From: Candidatus Peribacteria bacterium
GTDB lineage: Bacteria > Patescibacteriota > Gracilibacteria > UBA1369 > 2-02-FULL-48-14
DNA: 64,000 nt
Assembly: GCA_943349825.1 (NCBI GenBank)
Contig: CALQZQ010000002.1
Coordinates: forward strand, 62,001-126,000
Direction: 5' to 3'
Under the pieces are notes generated by a model. That model did not search any database, had not been told where the DNA came from, and worked only from the letters and a program-made list of their open reading frames with translations. A program made the translations under genes and the position numbers. Shown piece after piece: positions 52,267-60,511 of the stretch. Numbering within the stretch: position 1 is the first letter of the stretch; each line of letters begins with the position of its first letter.

Positions 52267-53022
52267 ATGGAAAACATCCTCACCATTCGCGCCGCGCACA
52301 AAGCTTTCGGTGGCCTCAAAGCCATCGATGGCTGCAGTTTTGAAGTGCGTCGGGGCAGCATCACCGGGCTCATCGGCCCCAACGGGGCAGGGAAGACCAC
52401 GGCCTTCAACCTCCTCACGGGCCTGTCCACTCCGGACTCCGGCACCGTGCATTTTGAAGGCAAAGACATCACGCGCTGGCCCACTTATAAACGCGCTCGC
52501 CTCGGCCTCACTCGCACCTTCCAAATGATTCGCATTTTCCCGGAACTCACGGTGCTCGACAATCTCAAAGTCGCACTCAAAGACAATCAGCAGGGACTGC
52601 ACCAAATTTTCCTCAACCAGAAAAAGCTGCAAGCGCGCCTCACCGAAGAAGCGCTCGAACTTCTAGACACCGTAAACTTAGCCGACAAAGCCCATCTTTT
52701 TGCAGGCCAGCTTTCTTACGGCCAACAAAAACTCCTGGAAATTCTCCGTGCCGCTGCCATGGACCCACGTATGATTTTACTCGACGAACCCGCTGCCGGG
52801 ATCAATCGCACGGCGCTCAAAACGATCACCGACTTGATTTTGCATCTACAAGCGCAAGGCAAAACCATCCTCATCATCGAGCACGACATGAACTTCATCA
52901 TGCAGCTCTGCGAAAAAGTGATCGTCATGGATTTCGGCCGCGTGATTGCGGAAGGCACTCCAGGCGACATTCAAAAAAATCCCAAAGTTTTAGAAGCTTA
53001 CCTTGGACGGACCGCAGCGTAG
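52267..53022 (+). CDS. livG: Branched-chain amino acid ABC transporter ATPase LivG
   Basis: Cytoplasmic ATPase, 251 residues. Walker A GPNGAGKTT near residue 36, signature LSYGQQKLLEI, Walker B MILLDEPAAGIN and H-loop IIEHDM. GLTRTFQMIRIFPELTVLDNL is the LivG Q-loop region. Directly follows livM. Confidence 0.96.
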   Translation: MENILTIRAAHKAFGGLKAIDGCSFEVRRGSITGLIGPNGAGKTTAFNLLTGLSTPDSGTVHFEGKDITRWPTYKRARLGLTRTFQMIRIFPELTVLDNLKVALKDNQQGLHQIFLNQKKLQARLTEEALELLDTVNLADKAHLFAGQLSYGQQKLLEILRAAAMDPRMILLDEPAAGINRTALKTITDLILHLQAQGKTILIIEHDMNFIMQLCEKVIVMDFGRVIAEGTPGDIQKNPKVLEAYLGRTAA

Positions 53023-53065
53023 CGAAGGTCTTTATTTAAAAAAGAGTCATCTACTTCACAACACT

Positions 53066-53773
53066 ATGCTTATAATTTCTCACCTCACCGCCAGCTACGG
53101 AGGACCCACGATCATCAAAGATGTGGCGCTCGAAATCAACGAAAAAGAAATCGTTACGCTTATCGGGCCAAACGGTGCCGGAAAATCCACCGTGCTCCGC
53201 AGCATTTTTGGAATCACTCAGCTCAACAAAAATTCCTCGATTCGTTTTTTCGATCAAGAACTCACCGGCCTCTCCACCCAAGAAATCGTGCAACTCGGCA
53301 TCACTTACGACCCCCAAGGCCGCACCATTTTCCCCTCGCTCACCGTGGACGAAAATTTAGACATGGGCGCCTACCTCCTCATCGATTCCAATCTGGTCCG
53401 CGAGCGCAAAGACTACGTCTACAAGGAATTCCCTCGTCTCAAAGAACGCCGCGACCAAAAGTCCAAAACACTCTCCGGCGGGGAACAACAAATGCTCGCC
53501 ATCGGGCGCTGCCTCATGCTGTCTCCCAAACTCCTGCTGCTCGATGAACCTTCCATCGGTCTCGCTCCTAAAATCATCGCAGAAGTTTTTGAAAAACTCG
53601 TCCAAATCCGTGACTCAGGCGTATCCATTCTGATGGTGGAACAAAACGCTACTCAGGCCCTCAAAATCTCCGATCGCGCTTACGTGCTCGAACTCGGCGA
53701 AAACCGCCTCACGGGCACGGGCCACGAACTGCTCAAAAATCCGGAGGTCAAGAAGCTCTACCTAGGAGCCTAA
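53066..53773 (+). CDS. livF: Branched-chain amino acid ABC transporter ATPase LivF
   Basis: Second ATPase, 235 residues from the ATG at 53066; the track start at 53003 lies in the end of livG. Walker A GPNGAGKST, signature LSGGEQQMLAIGRCLM, Walker B LLLLDEPSIGLAP. TYDPQGRTIFPSLTVDENL carries the usual LivF Q-loop environment. Completes the five-gene transporter, with a 43-bp gap from livG. Overlaps the convergent lipoprotein by 4 bp. Confidence 0.95.
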   Translation: MLIISHLTASYGGPTIIKDVALEINEKEIVTLIGPNGAGKSTVLRSIFGITQLNKNSSIRFFDQELTGLSTQEIVQLGITYDPQGRTIFPSLTVDENLDMGAYLLIDSNLVRERKDYVYKEFPRLKERRDQKSKTLSGGEQQMLAIGRCLMLSPKLLLLDEPSIGLAPKIIAEVFEKLVQIRDSGVSILMVEQNATQALKISDRAYVLELGENRLTGTGHELLKNPEVKKLYLGA

Positions 53774-54501
53774 TAATCCAAGAGCTCAGCCAAATCTCCT
53801 TTGTAACTGAGTCCATCCGGCAGCAAATTGACCACTTCCTGCATGTTCCCGTAGGCAAAGATCATCGTGAGGTCGTCTTTGTTGAGCCCTGTGAGAGTAG
53901 CCACTTGGTCCACCATGTCTGGATTGCTGATCCAAATGGACCGATACCCTTCGTAAAACAGGCGATATTCGTCAGCATAAGTTTTGACGATAAAAGCCGC
54001 CTCTTCTTGGTCGGAAAGCCCAGAGGGGATGAGCCCCTTGGTGTACTCAGCATCATAATTGGTTAGGCTGTGGTAGTTGTGAAAAATCTCCACTAGACCT
54101 TTTACCTCAGGGTTGCTCGAATCCATGGTCTCCAAAATGGTTTGTAGGCCGTAAGTACCACCCATGATTTGCACATAAACCAGCTTGGAATAATCCAAGC
54201 CCAAGCGGTTCGAAATCAGATCGGCATGACCCATGTTGTGGCTACCATCAGAATCCAGGCCAGTGTCATATTCAGAAGGTTCTCCGTACTGCTTCACCGC
54301 TTCCGTGTAGCGAGCATCCAAAACTTCCTCGGGAGTGCCGCCTTGGTACTGCTCTGAAAATTCCGTATTCATATCTTCCACTTGCTGAGTGGCTTCATCC
54401 ACAGCCAAATCCAATTTTTCTGTTTCAGTGAGTTCGGGAGCGCAGCCATTCAAAGCAAGACCGGCGCTCAGGGACAATAGAAACAAAGGGGCTTTATTCA
54501 T
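53770..54501 (-). CDS. Putative lipoprotein, 243 aa
   Basis: Signal peptide and lipobox ALNGC near residue 20. The mature part is acidic and helical, with a long N-terminal helix (LDLAVDEATQQVEDMNTEFSEQ) that could form a coiled coil. There are several His and Asp (SDGSHNMGHADL, FHNYHSL) but no recognised metal motif. Function unknown. Convergent with livF. Confidence 0.68.
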   Translation of the reverse strand: MNKAPLFLLSLSAGLALNGCAPELTETEKLDLAVDEATQQVEDMNTEFSEQYQGGTPEEVLDARYTEAVKQYGEPSEYDTGLDSDGSHNMGHADLISNRLGLDYSKLVYVQIMGGTYGLQTILETMDSSNPEVKGLVEIFHNYHSLTNYDAEYTKGLIPSGLSDQEEAAFIVKTYADEYRLFYEGYRSIWISNPDMVDQVATLTGLNKDDLTMIFAYGNMQEVVNLLPDGLSYKGDLAELLDY

Positions 54502-54581
54502 TGGGTGGAGTTAATCTGCCACAAACTTACATGTTTTTTACCCGAAGTAAATAAGTTATATTGATAAGGAACCGCACGCCT

Positions 54582-55592
54582 ATGTACCATAAACTTCTCC
54601 TCACGCTCGCTCTGTTGCTCTGCTCTTTTTCTGTAGCCGCCGCCACAGAAGCACCCGAAGAAGAATTTCCTTACTACGAAGGGATTGCGGCCTTCACAGA
54701 AAACGGTGAGTCGGATGTGATCATTGCGGAATTGTTTCCCACGGACTCCATCGATGCCGAAACTCTGGCTCAGGAAATCGTAGATAACATGAATTGGGAT
54801 GAAGACAAAAGCGCCAGCCTTTTCACCATGGAAGAGTTGGGCGACAGCATCGTAGACACCAGCGAAGAATGGTTTGTTCAAGCCGGCGTCACCGACACAC
54901 AAACCGATGTCACGGTTTATCTCACTTTTCATATAGCCAGTACGGACGAAAACGAAATCCTGGATCTCGTTCAAGAAAAACTGGCGCAGGTAACGCTTGA
55001 AAACGTTTTAGAGCACCTGTCTGTTTATGAAAAAGAAACCCAAGACAGCACCGTCTACGGAAGCATCATCATCAGCGATTTCTTCGGTTCCAACGATGTC
55101 TTCGATGATGTGGACAGTGGAAATGATTACTACGATGCCATCGCCTACGTGTACGATTACGGCATTGTACAAGGTTACGATGATGGCACCTACCGCCCAG
55201 AAAACAGCATCAATCGGGCGGAATTCACCAAAATCCTTTTGGAAGCCAAGTATCCCAGTGAAATGGCCACCGCCACGGGAGAGGCATGTTTCACGGATGT
55301 TATCGCAGAACAGTGGTACGCCAAATACGTGTGCTACGCCAAAACCACGGCCATCGTGGATGGTTACGACGATGGAACTTTCAAGCCAGAAGCTGCCATC
55401 AATATTGCAGAAGCGCTCAAAATCACGCTCAATGTTTTCTTCTCAGGCATTCCGGATGCCGCCGGAGCATGGTACGAAAAATACTGGGACTACGCGGAAA
55501 CCCAAGGACTACTGCTGGACGAATGGGAAACTGCCAGCGACGAACTCACTCGCGGCGCCATGGCCGAGTTGATTTATAGGATTGAAAATTAA
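54582..55592 (+). CDS. SLH domain surface protein
   Basis: Exported protein of about 336 residues. The ATG at 54582 begins a good signal peptide (KLLLTLALLLCSFSVAAA). The N-terminal ~150 residues form an acidic alpha/beta domain. Three SLH-type modules follow: VFDDVDSGNDYYDAIAYVYDYGIVQGYDDGTYRP, CFTDVIAEQWYAKYVCYAKTTAIVDGYDDGTFKP and a degenerate third (PDAAGAWYEKYWDYAETQGL). Same style as the SLH protein at 17520 but with a different N-terminal domain. Confidence 0.9.
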   Translation: MYHKLLLTLALLLCSFSVAAATEAPEEEFPYYEGIAAFTENGESDVIIAELFPTDSIDAETLAQEIVDNMNWDEDKSASLFTMEELGDSIVDTSEEWFVQAGVTDTQTDVTVYLTFHIASTDENEILDLVQEKLAQVTLENVLEHLSVYEKETQDSTVYGSIIISDFFGSNDVFDDVDSGNDYYDAIAYVYDYGIVQGYDDGTYRPENSINRAEFTKILLEAKYPSEMATATGEACFTDVIAEQWYAKYVCYAKTTAIVDGYDDGTFKPEAAINIAEALKITLNVFFSGIPDAAGAWYEKYWDYAETQGLLLDEWETASDELTRGAMAELIYRIEN

Positions 55593-55640
55593 GTGTATTT
55601 CGTGTTATAAGGCCCCTCTGCAATAAAACTTATAGCTCAA

Positions 55641-56297
55641 ATGTCCGAACATTCTACCCACCTAACAGGTCGCATCGACGGCGCACTCCGTTATGGAGAA
55701 CCCATCCCTGCACACTTTGAGCTTAGGACTTCCTCGGGCATCCAATCCTTTGCTCCACATATTTTCAGGAACCTTGGTCTGCTTTTAAAATCTCTTCGAG
55801 AGAATGATCCGCAAGGTTACATAAGGGCTCAGCTTAAACACTTGGAAGATATGGGTGCGAGTAGTGAACTCGTTCAAGCCATTCTCCATACTACTGTGAA
55901 AGTTGACCTCTCCATCCATTTTGGGGCAGGGAATCGTGAGATGGCGATGGACATTATTCGAACCCTTGAAGAGTTAAAAAGAAAGGGAGGGGAAGTCTCA
56001 ACCTATGGTGAAGAGCGAGTCATCAGCGCTGGTGCTTATATATGGATGGTTGGGAATCGTCGCTTCACCCTTCCTGGTACGATATACTTCTGGCATACGC
56101 GCAAGCCGATTCCCGGCTATGTAAGCGACGCCGATAAAGCTGAAGACTTACAAATGATGAGGGGGCCTTTTTATGGTGCATCTGAACCCTTAAGAACCCG
56201 ATTCTTGCAGGGGATCGACCAGGATGAAAACGGCTGCCATGAAATCGACACCAGGGGAGAAGTGCTTGTCCGAGCAGGTTTAGCTGAATACAAGTAG
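55641..56297 (+). CDS. ClpP/crotonase-fold protease-like protein
   Basis: 218 residues. The segment KGGEVSTYGEERVISAGAYIWMVGNRRF then LPGTIYFWHTRKP reproduces the ClpP order: Gly-Gly, nucleophile Ser in xSAGA, GxxR and catalytic His before a Pro. This suggests an active serine peptidase of the ClpP/SppA superfamily, although the N-terminal half and the third catalytic residue are not recognisable and it is not a canonical ClpP. No signal peptide, so cytoplasmic. Monocistronic and convergent with the TrpR-like gene (7-bp gap). Confidence 0.65.
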   Translation: MSEHSTHLTGRIDGALRYGEPIPAHFELRTSSGIQSFAPHIFRNLGLLLKSLRENDPQGYIRAQLKHLEDMGASSELVQAILHTTVKVDLSIHFGAGNREMAMDIIRTLEELKRKGGEVSTYGEERVISAGAYIWMVGNRRFTLPGTIYFWHTRKPIPGYVSDADKAEDLQMMRGPFYGASEPLRTRFLQGIDQDENGCHEIDTRGEVLVRAGLAEYK

Positions 56298-56304
56298 AAC
56301 TGGA

Positions 56305-56580
56305 CTAAAGCTTCTTTAGTTTTTTAAGGAAATATAAGAATCCCTTCTTTCCATATTGGAAGGCCAAAGATCCGCGCGTTACGGTAGCAATACTTACGCC
56401 CATTTTTTCTGCGATCTCACGTTGCGGAGTGCCCTTGGCAAGCTCTTGGACAATCTGCCAACGCTCCGCCAGCACCGCGCGTTCTTGTGGAGTGAGTAAG
56501 TCACTCAATAATAAGTCGGCCTCCGCTTCATTTTTAACACTGGCCACTAATACGCATAAATCTTTGTACGATTTTTTCAT
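56305..56580 (-). CDS. TrpR-like (YerC/YecD family) transcriptional regulator
   Basis: 91 residues with the Trp-repressor superfamily core: DLLTPQERAVLAERWQIVQELAKGTPQREIAEKMGVSIATVTRGS, a helix-turn-helix with the conserved QREIA and ATVTRGS recognition helix. Long C-terminal basic helix. It is divergent from a Trp-codon attenuator, and its own -10 box lies in the centre of an inverted repeat at 56586-56609, which suggests autorepression and repression of the divergent transcript. Whether tryptophan is the corepressor is inference from the neighbouring leader peptide. Confidence 0.9.
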   Translation of the reverse strand: MKKSYKDLCVLVASVKNEAEADLLLSDLLTPQERAVLAERWQIVQELAKGTPQREIAEKMGVSIATVTRGSLAFQYGKKGFLYFLKKLKKL

Positions 56581-56609
56581 TTGACAGTGTACTATTGTAC
56601 TAGTACACT
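56581..56609 (+). promoter_or_regulatory. Promoter of the Trp leader and the 56778 gene
   Basis: Near-consensus TTGACA, 17 nt, TACACT. The operator dyad lies between and over these boxes. Transcription would begin near 56616, about 11 nt before the leader ATG. Confidence 0.8.
56586..56609. promoter_or_regulatory. Trp-type operator shared by two divergent promoters
   Basis: Perfect 9-bp arms AGTGTACTA (56586-56594) and TAGTACACT (56601-56609) around TTGTAC. An inner palindrome GTACTAGTAC at 56597-56606 resembles the CTAG-centred half-sites of known Trp-repressor operators. It overlaps the -10 boxes of both the leftward and rightward promoters. Confidence 0.75.
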
Positions 56610-56622
56610 AAGCTCCAATCAA
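56594..56622 (-). promoter_or_regulatory. Promoter of the TrpR-like gene
   Basis: TTGATT, 17 nt, TACAAT on the minus strand, with the -10 box at the centre of the operator. Predicted start about 7 nt before the ATG. Confidence 0.7.
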
Positions 56623-56626
56623 CACT

Positions 56627-56713
56627 ATGTCAATGCAACTCACTCTCACATTCCAAAGCAAATGGTGGCAAGTCCTGAAGTCAATTCAGAGGGCTTGGCG
56701 CCTGCGCGCATAA
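56627..56713 (+). CDS. Tryptophan-rich leader peptide
   Basis: 28-codon ORF with tandem Trp codons (56663-56668, KWWQV) and a third Trp codon at 56696. Segment 1 CTGAA (56675-56679) pairs with TTCAG of segment 2. Segment 2 TTCAGAGGG (56685-56693) pairs perfectly over 9 bp with CCCTCTGAA (56739-56747), which includes the 5' arm of the terminator. A ribosome stalled at the Trp codons would cover segment 1 and favour the antiterminator. An internal ATG at 56633 is an alternative start. Confidence 0.8.
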   Translation: MSMQLTLTFQSKWWQVLKSIQRAWRLRA

Positions 56714-56736
56714 ATTCTTCAAAACCTAAAGAACTT

Positions 56737-56766
56737 AACCCTCTGAAGAAGAGGGTTTTTATTTAC
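56737..56766 (+). terminator. Attenuator terminator upstream of the 56778 gene
   Basis: AACCCTCT-GAAGA-AGAGGGTT followed by TTTATTT, an 8-bp stem ending about 12 nt before the ATG of the next gene. Its left arm is competed for by the antiterminator segment 56685-56693. Confidence 0.8.
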
Positions 56767-56777
56767 AAACTTATTTT

Positions 56778-57311
56778 ATGAAAAACAATCTAATACCATT
56801 CCCAGGAAGAACAGGTGAAGATATCGATGACGCAGATGATTTCTGCGGGGCAGCAGGCTTTATGTTCGAAGGCGGAGCCTCTCCTCGTCCGACTTTGCCT
56901 CAATCTGCCGCCGACTCTATAGAACTCTATAAATTTGAGCGCCAAGTAATGGACAAGCTGAATGCCGCCCTAGGACTCGAAGGCAAGGAGCAAGCTTCCG
57001 TTGCATTCCACGTGCCTGAAGCTTTAAGAGAGGAGTTCAAACAGGTACTTCTTAAAGTGCTCACTAGAAGTAAAAAAGTGGCACATCGCAGCCGCCGTAT
57101 TTTAACGGTTTCCCACCCCGAAATGACCAGAGGGGAGCAAGTACCTTTCCTAAAAGAACTCGGTGAAGTTCCTCAGCTTACCCTGCGATCCGCAACGACC
57201 GAAGAACTCAAAATGATGCACTCACTGAGCTCAGTTTTCCCTGAACTATTGGATGCGAGGAACGCCATCCAGTCGGTGCCTCAAGAGACCGTTTCGCCTT
57301 ATTCCTTTTAA
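56778..57311 (+). CDS. Hypothetical Trp-free protein under a Trp attenuator, 177 aa
   Basis: Soluble, no membrane helix or signal peptide, no family recognised. An acidic N-terminus (GEDIDDADDFCGAAGF) is followed by helical segments (ELYKFERQVMDKLNAAL, REEFKQVLLKVLTRSKKVAHRSRR) and a mixed C-terminus. The translated sequence contains no tryptophan at all, which fits a product made when Trp is scarce. It is controlled by a TrpR-like operator and a leader-peptide attenuator, so a role in tryptophan acquisition, sparing or stress is inferred. No trp biosynthetic or transport gene is adjacent. Confidence 0.7.
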   Translation: MKNNLIPFPGRTGEDIDDADDFCGAAGFMFEGGASPRPTLPQSAADSIELYKFERQVMDKLNAALGLEGKEQASVAFHVPEALREEFKQVLLKVLTRSKKVAHRSRRILTVSHPEMTRGEQVPFLKELGEVPQLTLRSATTEELKMMHSLSSVFPELLDARNAIQSVPQETVSPYSF

Positions 57312-57415
57312 AAATACTTAAATCTCCATGCTCGTGGTTCGCCGTATGCATCGCAGTGACCTTCCTCCCTTAAAAAACCCGAAGAGCTAGCCACCTATAG
57401 AAAGTTTTATGCTCC

Positions 57416-57444
57416 TTGATGGGGGCGAAAGAGGATGCTAGATT
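57416..57444 (+). promoter_or_regulatory. Promoter of the thyA-folA operon
   Basis: TTGATG, 17 nt, TAGATT, 20 nt upstream of the thyA ATG. The 104 bp between the 56778 gene and this site hold no gene or terminator I recognise. Confidence 0.55.
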
Positions 57445-57464
57445 AAAGCTGATTTCCAACCGCT

Positions 57465-58253
57465 ATGCACCAATACCTCAGTCTCGTCCGGGAAGTCCTC
57501 GAAAAAGGGGAAAAGAAGGACGACAGAACCGGCACCGGAACCCTCTCGATCTTCGGGATGCAACGCAAATACGATCTTCGAGAGGGTTTTCCTATTCTGA
57601 CGACCAAAAAAGTCGGTTTCGACGCCGTGCTTTACGAACTGCTCTGGTTCCTCCGCGGCTCCACCAACATCAACGACGACCTCACTCAGCACACCGGCAT
57701 CTGGAATGCCTGGGCCGATGAAAACGGGGAACTCGGACCAGTCTACGGCAAACAATGGCGCGACTGGGAAAGCAAAGATGGCCGCCACATCGATCAGATT
57801 CAAAATGTGCTCGACCTCATCAAAAAAGACCCCAACTCCCGCCGCCTCATTGTGAACGCCTGGAACGTGGGCGAAATCGACAAAATGGCCCTGCCGCCCT
57901 GCCACATGTTCTTTCAATTCTACGTGGTGAACGGCCGCCTGGATTGCCAACTCTACCAACGCAGCGCCGACATCGCCCTCGGAGTGCCCTTCAACATCGC
58001 GTCCTACGCTCTCCTCATGACCATGGTCGCGCAGGAATGCGGTCTCATTCCGGGTATTTTCACTCACACCATGGGGGACGCGCACATTTACTCCAACCAC
58101 GTGGAGGGCATGGAGCTACAGCTCACGCGCACTCCGAAAAAACTCCCCACGCTTGAAATCGCCAAGAAGCCTTTCTGGGATTTGAAATTCGAAGACTTCA
58201 AGCTCGTGGGCTACGAACACGATGAGTTCATAAAATTTAAAGTCGCTGTCTAG
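57465..58253 (+). CDS. thyA: Thymidylate synthase
   Basis: Converts dUMP and methylene-tetrahydrofolate to dTMP and dihydrofolate. 262 residues, the short ThyA form. Active-site Cys in [12 protein letters not shown] near residue 145. [30 protein letters not shown] at the N-terminus and [20 protein letters not shown] / [16 protein letters not shown] downstream are diagnostic. First gene of a tight five-gene operon ending with folA, which regenerates the dihydrofolate it produces. Confidence 0.98.
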   Translation: MHQYLSLVREVLEKGEKKDDRTGTGTLSIFGMQRKYDLREGFPILTTKKVGFDAVLYELLWFLRGSTNINDDLTQHTGIWNAWADENGELGPVYGKQWRDWESKDGRHIDQIQNVLDLIKKDPNSRRLIVNAWNVGEIDKMALPPCHMFFQFYVVNGRLDCQLYQRSADIALGVPFNIASYALLMTMVAQECGLIPGIFTHTMGDAHIYSNHVEGMELQLTRTPKKLPTLEIAKKPFWDLKFEDFKLVGYEHDEFIKFKVAV

Positions 58254-58861
58254 TGAAATCAGCTTATCTCACCACAGAAAACGCCAAACAGAAAAAAACA
58301 GAATGGCTCGCCAAACTCAATAAAAAACACTGGAAGACCTTCGACCTCTCTAAAGCGGCACTCTTGGTGATCGATATGCAGCAGTATTTCACAGATTCAA
58401 AATCGCCCGCCTTTGTGCCATCTGCCCCGCTCGTTCAGGAAAATATTCAAAAACTCATCGCTCAATTTAAAAAAGAAAAGCGCCCGGTCATCTACACTTT
58501 TTTTGCCGTAGGATCCAAAGAAAAAGACCCTATTTTAAACTGGTGGGGAGAAACAGTGACAACGGGGAGCAAAGAGGCCCAGCTCACGCTTTCGCCAGAC
58601 CCTCACGACTTGATTCTACGTAAACCCACTTATAGCGCCTTCCATGGAACCTCGTTGCACGATTTTCTACAAGTGAATGCCGTGGAGTCCGTGCTCATCA
58701 CCGGACTGCTTTCCAACCTCTGTTGTGAAACCACTGCTCGCGACGCCTTCAATCACGGTTACGAAGTTTTCTTCGGCCTCGACAGCACCGCCGCCTACAA
58801 CGAAGACCAGCATCTCGCGACGCTCCTCAACCTCTCTCAAGGCTTTGCCACGCCGCTATGA
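58253..58861 (+). CDS. Isochorismatase-like cysteine hydrolase
   Basis: 202 residues. The catalytic triad positions are visible: Asp in LLVIDMQQYF, Lys in LILRKPTYSAFHGT and Cys in LLSNLCCETTARDAF. The cis-peptide and glycine loop match the nicotinamidase/isochorismatase superfamily. Substrate unknown (nicotinamide, pterin- or biuret-type amides are family options). The GTG start shares one base with the thyA stop, and the stop overlaps the flavoprotein start by 4 bp, so all are co-translated. Confidence 0.88.
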   Translation: MKSAYLTTENAKQKKTEWLAKLNKKHWKTFDLSKAALLVIDMQQYFTDSKSPAFVPSAPLVQENIQKLIAQFKKEKRPVIYTFFAVGSKEKDPILNWWGETVTTGSKEAQLTLSPDPHDLILRKPTYSAFHGTSLHDFLQVNAVESVLITGLLSNLCCETTARDAFNHGYEVFFGLDSTAAYNEDQHLATLLNLSQGFATPL

Positions 58862-59646
58862 TTTACGACTGTCTCATTGTCGGAGCCGGCCCGTCAGGAC
58901 TCAGCGCTGCTGTGCAACTCGCACGCTACGGTCATAAAATCGCGCTCTTTGAACGAAGAAAAATAGGTGGCCTGTTACTCAACGCCAACCGCGTGGAAAA
59001 CTATTTGGGCTACCAGGATTGCACGGGCAAAGAGCTGGTGAAGCACTTCAAAAAAAATCTCACAACGTCAGTCATCTACGAATCGGTCTTGGAAATCATT
59101 CAAGAAAAAATGGGCTTCACACTCCGAACCGACAAAAAAAACTACCATGGCAAAACAGTCCTAGTTGCCACCGGCACAGAGCCCATCAAACTGCCCGACC
59201 AAAACGTCCACTACGACCTCGTCGGCTTCCCCCTCCACTCCAAAAAGAAAACCGTACTCATCCTGGGTGGGGGAGACGTGGGCTTCGATTATGCACTTCA
59301 GCTCCAAAGACGTGGTTTTAAACCCACCATTTGGACCCACCGAAAAACCACCTGTTTGCCGATCCTGAAAGCGCGCGCCAAAGCCGCACGGATCCCATTC
59401 AAAGAAAACGTAACACTCTCAACCTTGGAAGACCTGCCCTTCGATCACATCCTGGTAGCCATCGGAAGGGTGAGCAGCAAGCCAAAAATACATGTTCAAA
59501 AAAAAGCGGAGGGCTTATACTTCGCCGGCGATGTCACTCACCCGGCCCTTCGACAGGTGCAAATTGCTGCTGCAGAAGGTCTTCAGGCCGCACTTGCCAT
59601 CCATAACTACCTCACGAATGCAGCTCATCCAAGAAAGCGGAAATGA
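58858..59646 (+). CDS. Thioredoxin-reductase-like FAD/NAD(P)-binding oxidoreductase without CxxC
   Basis: 262 residues. FAD-binding CLIVGAGPSGLSAAVQLARYG at the N-terminus, NAD(P)-binding VLILGGGDVGFDYALQLQRRG near residue 140, and FAGDVTHPALRQVQIAAAEGLQAA at the C-terminus. The redox-active CxxC of thioredoxin reductase is absent, so it more likely passes electrons to a flavodoxin/ferredoxin-type partner or a pterin. It precedes and overlaps a radical SAM gene by 29 bp, so supplying electrons to that enzyme is an attractive but unproven idea. Confidence 0.85.
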   Translation: MIYDCLIVGAGPSGLSAAVQLARYGHKIALFERRKIGGLLLNANRVENYLGYQDCTGKELVKHFKKNLTTSVIYESVLEIIQEKMGFTLRTDKKNYHGKTVLVATGTEPIKLPDQNVHYDLVGFPLHSKKKTVLILGGGDVGFDYALQLQRRGFKPTIWTHRKTTCLPILKARAKAARIPFKENVTLSTLEDLPFDHILVAIGRVSSKPKIHVQKKAEGLYFAGDVTHPALRQVQIAAAEGLQAALAIHNYLTNAAHPRKRK

Positions 59647-60511
59647 AGCGGTAGCCAAACTCTACGTCGCAAAACTGCGTGACTACTACATCGAATTCGT
59701 CGAATCCAAACACCCTCACTTACCACGAGAGGAAAAGTGGGTCATCGTGATTTCCTGCCTCTTAGGTTGCCCCGTGCAGTGCCTCATGTGCGACGCCGGC
59801 AAGCGCTACTGCGGAAAATTGAGCAAAGACGAAATTTTGGAACAAATCGACTACATCGTGGACAAGACCTACCCGGGCAGAGTCATCCCTGTCAAAAAAT
59901 TCAAAATCCAATTCACCCGCATGGGGGAACCTGTCTTCAACGATGCAGTACTCGACGTCCTGGAGGAACTTCCCACCCGCTACCAAGCGCCCGGCCTCAT
60001 TCCTTCAGTCTCTACCGTCGGTCCAAAAAACGCAGAAGCATTTTTCAAACGCCTTACGGAAATCAAGAAAAAAAACTACGGCCAGGGACACTTCCAAATG
60101 CAATTTTCACTTCATACCACGGACGTGGAAAAACGAGACAAACTCATTCCTACACCAAAAATGTCCTTTGACGAAATCGCAGACTTCGGTGAGCAGTTTT
60201 TCGAACCCGGCGACCGAAAAATAACCTTGAACTGCATCGTCATGGAAGACTACCCCATCGATCCAAAAGTCCTCAAAAAACACTTCAATCCTGATCTTTT
60301 CATCCTCAAATTCACTCCACTCAACCCCACGGCACGGGCACAAGAGCAGGGGCTCATCACGATTCTAAAATCGGATGACGGCAACAAAAAAGTAGAAACA
60401 TTGGTTCGGGAATGCCAGAGCTTGGGCTTCGAAACCATTGTCAGCATCGGCGAACTCGAGGAGAATGCAATCGGCAGCAACTGTGGCCAATACGTTTCCC
60501 AACTCCAATGA
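59618..60511 (+). CDS. Compact RlmN/Cfr-like radical SAM protein
   Basis: About 297 residues from the ATG at 59618; the longer track ORF overlaps the flavoprotein. The iron-sulfur motif CPVQCLMCDAG (Cx3Cx2C) lies near residue 50, then TRMGEPVFN corresponding to the family GMGEP motif. Near the C-terminus IGSNCGQY resembles the CGQ segment with the methyl-carrying cysteine of RlmN/Cfr. The N-terminal helical domain of RlmN (about 70 residues) is missing. It probably methylates an RNA adenosine, but a divergent substrate is possible. Overlaps folA by 4 bp. Confidence 0.82.
   Translation: MQLIQESGNEAVAKLYVAKLRDYYIEFVESKHPHLPREEKWVIVISCLLGCPVQCLMCDAGKRYCGKLSKDEILEQIDYIVDKTYPGRVIPVKKFKIQFTRMGEPVFNDAVLDVLEELPTRYQAPGLIPSVSTVGPKNAEAFFKRLTEIKKKNYGQGHFQMQFSLHTTDVEKRDKLIPTPKMSFDEIADFGEQFFEPGDRKITLNCIVMEDYPIDPKVLKKHFNPDLFILKFTPLNPTARAQEQGLITILKSDDGNKKVETLVRECQSLGFETIVSIGELEENAIGSNCGQYVSQLQ

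Noticed and set aside
56581-56781. 66-aa plus-strand ORF in the Trp leader region
   Set aside because: It begins at the TTG of the -35 box and would not be on the transcript. The frame with tandem Trp codons fits the attenuator instead.
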